Assembly (NCBI GenBank): GCA_001724315.1
Contig: MEEC01000239.1
Location: forward strand, 1 to 12,258
Reading direction: 5' to 3'
DNA: 12,258 nt
Origin: Lautropia sp. SCN 70-15
GTDB lineage: Bacteria > Pseudomonadota > Gammaproteobacteria > Burkholderiales > Burkholderiaceae_E
Part shown: in pieces, positions 6,225-12,258 of the stretch
Layout: each line of letters begins with the position of its first letter
Position numbering within the stretch: the stretch's first letter is position 1
Program-made: the position numbers and the translations under genes
Notes under the pieces: generated by a model
Seen by the model: only the letters and a program-made list of their open reading frames with translations
What the model was told of the DNA's origin: nothing
Database searches by the model: none

Positions 6225-7540
6225 CGGAGGAACTCCGGGGAGATCAGGCCGGGCACGAAGAGCGTGACCTGCGGCCAGAGGATGACCAGGATCAGCACGC
6301 CGAACATCGGCATCAGCATGATCAGGGTGTCCTTGAGCACGTCGCCGAGGCGCACCCCGGCGATCGAGCAGGAGATCATCAGGCACAGGCCGTAGGGCGG
6401 CGTCACCAGGCCGAAGGCGAGCGACACGATCCCGATCATCGCGAAGTGCACCGGATCGAGGCCCGCCGCCTTGGCGACCGGCTGCAGGATGGTGCCGACG
6501 ATGATGATCGCGGGAATCGCGTCGAGGAAGCAGCCCACCACCAGGAACACGGCCGCCACGAAGAAGCCGGTGGCGATCGGGCCCATCTCCCAGGCGGCGA
6601 CACCGCTCAGGATCGCCTGCGGGATCTGGTAGAAGGCCATCAGCCAGCCGAAGGCGCTGGCGGTGCCCACGCAGAACAGGGTGGCCCCGGAGAGGCGGCC
6701 GGTGTCGAGCAGCGCCGCGTAGAGACCTTTCAGGTTCATCTCGCGGTAGACGAGCAACGAGAGCAGCGCGGCGTAGAGCACCGCGATGCAGGCCGACTCG
6801 GTGGCGGTGAACCAGCCGAAGATCTTGCCGCCGATGATGATCACCGGCGTCATCAGCGCCGGCACCGACACGAACAGCGCGCGCATCACCTCGCGTGCCG
6901 ACGAGGCCGCATAGGTCGGGTAGCCGCGCCGGCTGGCGTAGGCATGCACGGTGGCCATCTGGACGAGCCCCATCAGCAAGCCCGGGATGATTCCCGCCAG
7001 GAACAGCGCGCCGATCGACGTGGTGAGCACGCCGCCCCACACGATCATCAGGATGGACGGCGGGATGATGACCGCCATGACCGACGACACTGCGGTGATC
7101 GCCACCGAGAAGCTGGTGTCGTAGCCCTCCTTGATCTGCGCGTCGATGAACAGCTTCCCCTGGCTCGCCGCGTCGGCCGTGGCCGACCCCGAGATGCCCG
7201 CGAAGAAGATCGACAACACGATGTTGATCTGCGCGAGGCTGCCGGGCAATCGGCCGACCAGGGCCCGGGACAGCCTGACGAGCCGGTCACTGATTCCGCC
7301 GATGTTCATCAGGTTGGCGGTGAGCAGGAAGAACGGGACCGCCAGCAGGATGAACGAGTTGTACGCATTGAAGGTCTCCTGCGCGAGGACCATCAGCGAG
7401 AGATGCGGCTCGATCGCGAGCATCGGCAGGCAGGCCAGCCCGAGCGCGACCGCCACCGGCACGCGCAGGAACAGCAGCACGAAGAAGATCCCGAACAGGA
7501 CGGCCGAGGCGCCTCCGGGCGAGAAGATCAGGCTGCTCAT
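6221..7540 (-). CDS. dctM: TRAP transporter large permease subunit (DctM family)
   Basis: A 439-residue polytopic inner-membrane protein, the ion-coupled translocator of a TRAP system. It carries the family elements RVPVAVALGL (about 26-35), GISGSATADAAS (115-126) and AVIIPPSILMIVWGG (about 156-170), and a C-terminal half with TPPYGLCLM. About a dozen hydrophobic helices can be read. It works with the small membrane subunit and the periplasmic binding protein encoded upstream, using a sodium or proton gradient. The start is ATG 7540, overlapping the stop of the small-subunit gene (ATGA at 7537-7540). An open frame extends further upstream but lies over that gene. Its own stop overlaps the dioxygenase start. 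The symbol denotes the family, not dicarboxylate specificity. Confidence 0.94.
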   Translation of the reverse strand: MSSLIFSPGGASAVLFGIFFVLLFLRVPVAVALGLACLPMLAIEPHLSLMVLAQETFNAYNSFILLAVPFFLLTANLMNIGGISDRLVRLSRALVGRLPGSLAQINIVLSIFFAGISGSATADAASQGKLFIDAQIKEGYDTSFSVAITAVSSVMAVIIPPSILMIVWGGVLTTSIGALFLAGIIPGLLMGLVQMATVHAYASRRGYPTYAASSAREVMRALFVSVPALMTPVIIIGGKIFGWFTATESACIAVLYAALLSLLVYREMNLKGLYAALLDTGRLSGATLFCVGTASAFGWLMAFYQIPQAILSGVAAWEMGPIATGFFVAAVFLVVGCFLDAIPAIIIVGTILQPVAKAAGLDPVHFAMIGIVSLAFGLVTPPYGLCLMISCSIAGVRLGDVLKDTLIMLMPMFGVLILVILWPQVTLFVPGLISPEFLR

Positions 7541-8064
7541 CGGCGAGCGCCCCCTTCCCGGCCAGTGGCGATCCGCCACAGGTCGAACATCCGCTCGCCG
7601 TGGAAGGCGAGCCAGCTCAGACCGAGCAGCGGCCAGGCCACGTGGATCATCCACAGCGGGAGTTCGGCGAGCTCCGAGATCCGGTTGAACGCGAACGCGG
7701 TGAACTCCCAGCCCGCGATCACGAACACGCCGGCAAACAGCAGCACTGCGACGCCCGACACCAGTTGCAGCACCGCATCGGCGCGCGGTGAGAGCTTCGG
7801 CCACATGTCCACGATGAAGTGCGTGCCTTCGCGCATGCCGACCATCGCCCCGATCATGATCAGCCAGACGAACAGGAAGCGCGCCATCTCCTCCGTCCAG
7901 ATGTAGGACGGGATCAGCGAGGTGTAGCGCGAGAAGATCTGCAGGCTGACCGGCACGACAAGGATCGCCACCGAGAACACGAGCAGGGCAGACAGGATGC
8001 GGTGCCAGGCGGCCGTGAACAGCCGCCAGGCGCCGCGCGGCGCGCGGGCCTGGTCAGGAGACAT
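7537..8064 (-). CDS. dctQ: TRAP transporter small permease subunit (DctQ family)
   Basis: A 175-residue membrane protein with four predicted helices (about residues 23-44, 62-78, 97-118 and 137-155), the standard DctQ topology. The characteristic segment WTEEMARFLFVWLIMIGA (56-73) and the following MREGTHFIVD are clear. The subunit pairs with the large permease and helps dock the substrate-loaded binding protein. It starts 12 bases after the binding-protein stop, without a strong ribosome-binding site, and overlaps the next gene by four bases, so expression is probably coupled along the operon. As is normal for DctQ, sequence similarity is low and identification rests on topology, the W-x-E-E element and gene order. 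Confidence 0.92.
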   Translation of the reverse strand: MSPDQARAPRGAWRLFTAAWHRILSALLVFSVAILVVPVSLQIFSRYTSLIPSYIWTEEMARFLFVWLIMIGAMVGMREGTHFIVDMWPKLSPRADAVLQLVSGVAVLLFAGVFVIAGWEFTAFAFNRISELAELPLWMIHVAWPLLGLSWLAFHGERMFDLWRIATGREGGARR

Positions 8065-8076
8065 CGAGGGTTGCCG

Positions 8077-9084
8077 TCAGATCGCGTTGATCTTCGCGAG
8101 GATGCCCTCGGCGCCGATCTCCTTGGCGTAGGCGGCCATCACCGGATCGACCAGCTTCTTCATGGCGTCCCGGTCGTTGAAGGTGATCCGCTTGAGCTTG
8201 CCGGCCGCTTCGAGGGTCTCGAGCCGCTTGCCGTCGCCGCCCGATTCGACCTCGCGGCCGTAGGTGGCGGCTTCCTTGCCGGCACGAACCACGGCGTCCT
8301 GGAGGTCCTTCGGCAGGTTCTTGAAGGTCTTGGCCGAAAAGCACAGCGGCCGGATCGTGATCGCATGCTGGGTCATGTTCAGCTGCGGCGCCACCTCGTA
8401 GAACTTCATCTGCTCGACGCCGGCCGCCTCGTTCTCACCCGCCTGGATGACCCCGTTCTGGATCGCGTTGTAGACCTCGTTGTAGGCGATGACCGTGGGC
8501 GCCATGCCCGCCGCCGCGAAGGTCTTGCTCCAGATGGGGGCGCCCTGCACCCGCACCTTGAGCCCCTTCATCTCGGCGAGATTCGTGACCGGCTTCGTCG
8601 CGAAGATGTTGCGAACGCCGCCGCCGCCGTAGCCGATCAGCATGACGCCGGCCTTGGCCGCGATGTCGTCGGCGATCGGCTTGAACAGGTCCTGGTCGAG
8701 CACCTTGTTCCAGTGCGCCAGGTCACGGAACAGGAAGGGGGCGTCGATGAAGGGCGCCGAGCGGGAGAAGGTGGACATGTGGGCCGGCGAGGCCACCGCG
8801 AAGTCGACCGCCCTGCCCTGCGCCATGTACTCGACGTACTGCTTCTCGAGACCCAGCGCGCTGTTCTTGTGGATGACGAAGTTGATCGGCTTTCCGTAGT
8901 ACTTCTGGACCAGCTCGGCGAAGCGCTGCATGGCCATCGTGTAGGGATGGCTGTCATCGAACTGCGAGGCGCCGTTGAGCGTCAGCGTCTGGGCGCTGGC
9001 CCGGCCGATGATTCCGAAAGTGCCGAATGCGGACGCCGCGGCGGTCGCGGACGCTGCGCCGATGAAGGATCTGCGGTGCATCAT
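8077..9084 (-). CDS. dctP: TRAP transporter periplasmic solute-binding protein (DctP family)
   Basis: A 335-residue precursor. The N-terminus HRRSFIGAA followed by a modest hydrophobic stretch and ASA-Q (cleavage after Ala31) looks like a twin-arginine signal, so export may occur folded. The mature part has the family core NLAEMKGLKVRVQGAP, with Arg178 at the position that in characterised members salt-bridges the substrate carboxylate. It is followed by YNEVYNAIQNGVIQAGEN, corresponding to the conserved F-x-E-V-Y-x-A-L-Q-x-G-V-x-D-G-x-E segment. It should capture an organic anion, probably a carboxylate, and deliver it to the membrane subunits. Two adjacent ATGs exist. AGAGGAG (complement of 9087-9093) is two bases from the first (9084) but five from the second (9081), so translation may begin at 9081. 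This is the first gene of the operon. Confidence 0.93.
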   Translation of the reverse strand: MMHRRSFIGAASATAAASAFGTFGIIGRASAQTLTLNGASQFDDSHPYTMAMQRFAELVQKYYGKPINFVIHKNSALGLEKQYVEYMAQGRAVDFAVASPAHMSTFSRSAPFIDAPFLFRDLAHWNKVLDQDLFKPIADDIAAKAGVMLIGYGGGGVRNIFATKPVTNLAEMKGLKVRVQGAPIWSKTFAAAGMAPTVIAYNEVYNAIQNGVIQAGENEAAGVEQMKFYEVAPQLNMTQHAITIRPLCFSAKTFKNLPKDLQDAVVRAGKEAATYGREVESGGDGKRLETLEAAGKLKRITFNDRDAMKKLVDPVMAAYAKEIGAEGILAKINAI

Positions 9085-9245
9085 GTCTCCTCTGGGTTTG
9101 GCCGGACTGCTGCAGGTGCCTTCGGACGGCCCGGCAATTCTTCTGCGGCGAGTTTAGCCCCAGAACCCACCGCCGCGAAAGACCTCGCGAACCGCTTGCC
9201 TGCGCAGCCGTGGCGGCTCGCGCGAAGACCGACAGGAGATTTCCG
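9085..9245. promoter_or_regulatory. Divergent promoter region, TRAP operon / cupin
   Basis: These 161 bases separate the start of the TRAP operon (leftward) from the cupin gene (rightward), and should contain promoters for both. The best -10-like hexamer I can find is leftward TAAACT (complement of 9151-9156, within AGTTTAG), without a good -35. A 6-bp inverted repeat (GCGGCG 9145-9150, CGCCGC 9171-9176) flanks it. CTGCGCAG at 9200-9207 is an 8-bp palindrome. None is strong enough to call a specific operator. Confidence 0.4.
9234..9238 (+). promoter_or_regulatory. Ribosome-binding site of the cupin gene
   Basis: AGGAG lies seven bases before ATG 9246. It selects this start over the upstream in-frame GTG at 9210. 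Confidence 0.8.
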
Positions 9246-9632
9246 ATGAAGTTCAGCGTCCAGCATGCCCGCGACGGCCGCTTCGAAGCCGACGGCCTGA
9301 GGCAGTACTTCGAGTACCGCGACCTGGGCGTCCGGGCCGCCACCGACGGCAAGGCCGTCATGCACGTGATCCGCGCCCGCGAAGGCACCCACGCCACCGG
9401 CGAGTGGCACCGGCACGCGCTGGACCTGCAGATGGTCTACGTTCTCAAGGGCTGGGTGCGCTTCGAGTACGAAGGCGTCGGCGAAGTCCTGCTCGAGGCC
9501 GGCTCCTGCGTGCACCAGCCGCCGGGCATCCGCCACCGCGAGATCGCGCATTCTCCCGATCTCGAGCTGATCGAGATCGTCGCGCCCGCCGACTTCAGGA
9601 CCGAAGCAGTGGCACCACCAGCCACGACGTGA
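9246..9632 (+). CDS. Single-domain cupin protein
   Basis: A 128-residue protein with one cupin barrel. The first motif reads GEWHRHALDLQMVYVLKG: His55 and His57 are the metal-ligand pair, but the usual Glu is replaced, with Gln62 nearest. The second motif reads GSCVHQPPGIRHREI with His97, in P-P-G-I-x-H form. A divalent metal is likely, although the altered third ligand leaves its identity open. Such small cupins act as isomerases, dioxygenases, lyases or simple binding proteins, and no reaction can be assigned. It is transcribed divergently from the TRAP operon, suggesting common regulation and perhaps a step on the same compound. Its last 38 bases overlap the 3' end of the opposite-strand anion transporter gene. 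Length is normal and the start is set by AGGAG at 9234. Confidence 0.85.
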   Translation: MKFSVQHARDGRFEADGLRQYFEYRDLGVRAATDGKAVMHVIRAREGTHATGEWHRHALDLQMVYVLKGWVRFEYEGVGEVLLEAGSCVHQPPGIRHREIAHSPDLELIEIVAPADFRTEAVAPPATT

Positions 9633-11085
9633 GCGTGACCAGCAGGATCGCGATCAGGTTCATCGCGACGCCGGCGCGGATCATCGCCGCGACGGTCAGG
9701 TGACCGGTCGCGAACACCAGCGCGTTGGGCGGGGTGGCCACCGGCAGCATGAAGGCGCAACTGGCCGAGATCGCGACGGCTGCCGACACGGTCACCACGT
9801 CCATGCCGGTGCCGGCTGCGATGGTGGCCACCACCGGCAGCAGCGCGGCAACCGAGGCGGTGTTGCTGGCCAGCTCGGTGAGCAACACCACCGTGGTCAC
9901 GAGGACCGCGAGGAACGCGAGCGGGGGCAACTCGCCCAGGGCGCCGAGCCCGGCACCGAGCCACTCGGCCAGGCCGCTGGCCTCCATCGCCCCGGCCAGA
10001 GAGAGCCCGCCGCCGAACAGGATCAGCACCTGCCAGGGAATCTGCTGGGCCTCGGCCCAGCTCATCAGGAAGCGTCGCTGCGACCCCGATCCCGCCGGAA
10101 TCAGGAAGAGCGACGCTGCGCAGACCAGCGCGATGCCGGAGTCGGTCAGGCCCCCGAGCCCGGGCAGCTGGTTGAGCAGCGGGCGAACGATCCAGAGCGC
10201 GGCCGCCGCCAGGAAGACCAACCCCGCCCGACGCTCGGCGGTGCTCATCGGGCCGAGCCCTTCGAGCTGGGCCAGCAGCGCCTTGCCGCCGCCCGCGCCC
10301 CCCAGGTCCGCCGGGAAGCGGAAGACCAGCCGGGTCAGCGCAAGCCAGCCCAGGGGCAGGAACACGAGCACCAGCGGCATCGCGATCATCGACCACGCGG
10401 CGAAGGACAGATCGATGCCGTGGCGCTCGAACAGGTAGCCGGCCAGCAGCGCGTTGGGCGGCGTGCCGATCAGGGTGCCGATGCCGCCGATGCTTGCGCC
10501 ATAGGCCAGGCCGAGCAGCAGGGCCAGCGCGAAACGCCGGACCGCCTCGTCGCTGCCGCCGCGGGCGTCCTCCAGCGCGACGATCACCGAGGTCGCCACC
10601 GGCAGCATCAGGAGCACTGCGGAGGTGTTGCTGATCCACATCGACAGGAAACCGCTCGCAACCATGAACCCCAGGACCAGGCGGCGCGGCGCCGTGCCGA
10701 TGGTGCGGACTGCGGCATGCGCCATCCGTCGATGCAGCCCCCAGCGCCGGATCGACGCCGCCAGCAGGAAGCCGCCCAGGAAGAGGAAGATCAGCGGGTT
10801 CGAGTAGGGTGCGGCCGCCCGACCGAAGTCGACGATGCCCAGCAGGGGAAGCACGATCAGCGGCATCAGTGACGTGACGCCGATCGGCAGCGGTTCGGTG
10901 GACCACCAGATGGCCATCAGCACGGCGAGCCCGAGCACCCGCCAGCCGGCCTCCGGCAGGTCGGCAGGCGCAGGAACCAGCAGGGTGAAGGCCAGTGCGA
11001 ACACCCCGGCGACGAGGCCCGCCAGGGCGCCTCGGCTCAGAAGCCGCCCTTCGTCACCTCCAGCCTGTATCGTTTCGTCCGTCAT
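9595..11085 (-). CDS. DASS/SLC13-family anion:cation symporter
   Basis: A 496-residue inner-membrane carrier with the signatures of the divalent-anion:sodium symporter family. There are two SNT motifs, SMWISNTSAVLLMLP (SNT 152-154) and TELASNTASVAALLP (SNT 407-409), which in VcINDY form the two halves of the substrate and sodium sites. Each is followed by an [IV]-[AG]-TPPNA element (206-212 and about 449-455). The internal repeat is complete, so the gene looks intact. Family members import succinate, citrate, sulfate, taurine or similar anions with sodium; the substrate here is unknown. ATG 11085 is used, though no strong ribosome-binding site precedes it. The 3' end overlaps the cupin gene tail to tail, and the 5' end faces the P-type ATPase gene. 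Confidence 0.93.
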   Translation of the reverse strand: MTDETIQAGGDEGRLLSRGALAGLVAGVFALAFTLLVPAPADLPEAGWRVLGLAVLMAIWWSTEPLPIGVTSLMPLIVLPLLGIVDFGRAAAPYSNPLIFLFLGGFLLAASIRRWGLHRRMAHAAVRTIGTAPRRLVLGFMVASGFLSMWISNTSAVLLMLPVATSVIVALEDARGGSDEAVRRFALALLLGLAYGASIGGIGTLIGTPPNALLAGYLFERHGIDLSFAAWSMIAMPLVLVFLPLGWLALTRLVFRFPADLGGAGGGKALLAQLEGLGPMSTAERRAGLVFLAAAALWIVRPLLNQLPGLGGLTDSGIALVCAASLFLIPAGSGSQRRFLMSWAEAQQIPWQVLILFGGGLSLAGAMEASGLAEWLGAGLGALGELPPLAFLAVLVTTVVLLTELASNTASVAALLPVVATIAAGTGMDVVTVSAAVAISASCAFMLPVATPPNALVFATGHLTVAAMIRAGVAMNLIAILLVTLTSWLVVPLLRS

Positions 11086-11145
11086 CGTTCACTGCCACGG
11101 CGTCGAGTGTCGAAGCTAACAGGATCTCCCCTCACCGTCGAAACC
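11086..11145. promoter_or_regulatory. Short divergent intergenic region, DASS carrier / P-type ATPase
   Basis: Sixty bases lie between the carrier start and the chosen ATPase start, so promoters probably overlap or extend into a coding region. No convincing promoter hexamers or operator are seen. The plus-strand frame is open throughout, but it contains codons rare for this genome (CTA, ACA), which suggests non-coding sequence. Confidence 0.35.
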
Positions 11146-12258
11146 GTGGCCGTATTCCCGGAGGCCGGGCGCTGCGGTCCCCAGGGCGGCCTCGGTGCTG
11201 CGGAGGCCGCCAGGCGGCTGGCCGAGGACGGCCCGAACGAGCTGCCCCGCACGGGCACCCGTTCGCTGCGCCGCGTGACCCTCGACGTGATCCGCGAGCC
11301 GATGTTCGGCATGCTGCTGGCGGCCGGTGCGATCTACTTCGTGCTGGGCGACGTGGCCGAAGCCTCCCTGCTGCTCGCCTTCGCCTCCCTCTCGGTGGGC
11401 ATCGCGATCGTGCAGGAGCATCGCAGCGAGCGCGTGCTCGAGGCCTTGCGCGACCTGACCAGCCCGCGCGCGCTGGTCATCCGGGACGGCGAGCGGCGCC
11501 GGATCCCCGGCCGCGAGGTGGTCCGCGGCGACCTGATCGTGCTGGCCGAGGGCGACCGGGTGGCTGCCGACGCGATCCTGCGCCACTGCGAGGACCTCCA
11601 GCTCGACGAGTCCCTGCTGACCGGCGAGTCGGTGCCGGTTCGCAAGCGTTCCCTTTCCGCCGCCGACGACGGCACGGACCCTGCCGGCCTGCCCCCCGGC
11701 GGCGACGACCTGCCCGCCGTGTTCGCGGGCACCCTGGTAGTGCGCGGCCAGGGCATCGCCGAGGTGAACGCCACCGGCGCCGCGAGCCGGATCGGCCGCA
11801 TCGGCCAGGCGCTCGGCGGCATCGAGACCGCCACCCCGCGGCTGACTCGCGAGACCCGCGCGATCGTTCGCACCGTGGCCCTGGTCGGGCTCGCCTGCTG
11901 CCTGGCGGCGGTGCTGCTCTTCGGCCTGCTGCGAGGCTCCTGGCTGGACGCGGTGCTGGCCGGCATCGCCCTGGGCATGTCGATGCTGCCCGAGGAGTTC
12001 CCGCTGGTGCTCACCGTCTTCATGGTGATGGGCGCCTGGCGGCTGTCCCGCGCGCGGGTGCTGACCCGCCGGGCCGCCGCGATCGAGACCCTGGGCGCGG
12101 CCACCGTGTTGTGCACCGACAAGACCGGGACCCTGACCGAGAACCGGATGACGATCGCCGCGCTGCAGCCGGCCGACAACGAAGCGCTGCGGATCGGCGG
12201 TGATTCGCCGGCCGCGCCGGGCGGCGCGCGGCGCCTGCTCGGCCTGGGCGCGCTGGCC
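11146..12258 (+). CDS. Cation-translocating P-type ATPase, 3'-truncated
   Basis: The frame stays open to the window edge, giving about 371 N-terminal residues. Landmarks numbered from GTG 11146 appear in order. The N-terminal cation-ATPase segment is AAEAARRLAEDGPNELP, the dephosphorylation loop is LTGES (TGES 159-162), PEEFP (282-286) lies in transmembrane helix 4, and the phosphorylation motif is DKTGTLTEN with aspartate 325. PEEFP, rather than CPC or SPC, excludes the heavy-metal P1B group and places it with the calcium-ATPase-like branch (P2/P3); the ion is not determined. The nucleotide-binding domain and helices 5 onward lie outside the window. The start is uncertain: no ribosome-binding site is clear, and GTG 11107 is an alternative. 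The N-terminus is shorter than I would expect. Confidence 0.88.
   Translation, partial: MAVFPEAGRCGPQGGLGAAEAARRLAEDGPNELPRTGTRSLRRVTLDVIREPMFGMLLAAGAIYFVLGDVAEASLLLAFASLSVGIAIVQEHRSERVLEALRDLTSPRALVIRDGERRRIPGREVVRGDLIVLAEGDRVAADAILRHCEDLQLDESLLTGESVPVRKRSLSAADDGTDPAGLPPGGDDLPAVFAGTLVVRGQGIAEVNATGAASRIGRIGQALGGIETATPRLTRETRAIVRTVALVGLACCLAAVLLFGLLRGSWLDAVLAGIALGMSMLPEEFPLVLTVFMVMGAWRLSRARVLTRRAAAIETLGAATVLCTDKTGTLTENRMTIAALQPADNEALRIGGDSPAAPGGARRLLGLGALA

Noticed and set aside
6446..7906. 486-codon open frame on the plus strand
   Set aside because: It is antisense to the TRAP permease genes and translates to a His/Arg/Glu/Asp-rich sequence with no domain. The opposite strand has clear DctM and DctQ motifs.
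7819..9249. 476-codon open frame on the plus strand
   Set aside because: It is antisense to dctQ and dctP, rich in Arg, Asp and His, and has no recognisable motif.
9437..10906. 489-codon minus-strand frame, and a 390-codon plus-strand frame over 9700-10872
   Set aside because: Both overlap the DASS gene in wrong frames and have composition-driven translations. The DASS frame has both SNT motifs.
10995..12203. 402-codon plus-strand frame
   Set aside because: It is Arg/Pro-rich and out of phase. The frame one base later carries TGES, PEEFP and DKTGT of a P-type ATPase.
1..12258. CRISPR, toxin-antitoxin, phage, insertion sequence or retron-like system
   Set aside because: I found no regularly spaced repeats of CRISPR type, no transposase or integrase, and no small paired toxin genes. 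The well-supported genes are metabolic or transport genes, apart from one unrecognised protein and one lipoprotein.

Overview
The window is GC-rich proteobacterial chromosomal DNA. Composition, strong use of C/G-ending codons, long spurious antisense open frames and the gene content (TRAP, OFA-like MFS, TauD-family and SDR genes) suggest Betaproteobacteria, probably Burkholderiales. That assignment is inference; no 16S rRNA or other taxonomic marker is present. I see no tRNA, rRNA, CRISPR array, insertion sequence or phage gene.

Layout. Positions 1-2342 (+): the 3' part of a thiamine-diphosphate enzyme of the acetolactate synthase type, followed directly by an MFS carrier. Positions 2352-2861 (-): a small unrecognised cytoplasmic protein, convergent with the MFS gene. 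Positions 2862-3107: the largest intergenic region, with imperfect 21-bp repeats and several perfect inverted repeats, between divergent genes. Positions 3108-5314 (+): an SDR oxidoreductase, a lipoprotein with an Ig-like domain, and a 3-hydroxyisobutyrate-dehydrogenase-family reductase. Positions 5385-9084 (-): an operon with a TRAP transporter (binding protein, small and large permease subunits) whose last gene is a TauD/TfdA-type Fe(II)/2-oxoglutarate dioxygenase. Positions 9246-9632 (+): a one-domain cupin. Positions 9595-11085 (-): a DASS/SLC13 anion symporter whose 3' end overlaps the cupin gene. Positions 11146-12258 (+): the start of a P-type cation ATPase that runs off the window.

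How it may work together. Most genes fit uptake and oxidation of small organic anions. The TRAP system imports a carboxylate- or sulfonate-like solute, and the translationally coupled dioxygenase probably acts on that solute or a related one. The SDR and the beta-hydroxyacid-dehydrogenase-type enzyme could interconvert alcohol, aldehyde and acid intermediates. The cupin and DASS carrier are plausible accessories. The substrate cannot be read from the sequence. A sulfonate route is one hypothesis, because one reductase carries a substrate motif like that of sulfolactaldehyde reductase, but no gene diagnostic of sulfonate catabolism is visible.

I do not see a convincing new defence, mobile or RNA system. 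The least explained parts are the repeat-rich divergent control region at 2862-3107, the unrecognised protein at 2352-2861, and the undefined substrate of the TRAP/dioxygenase module.
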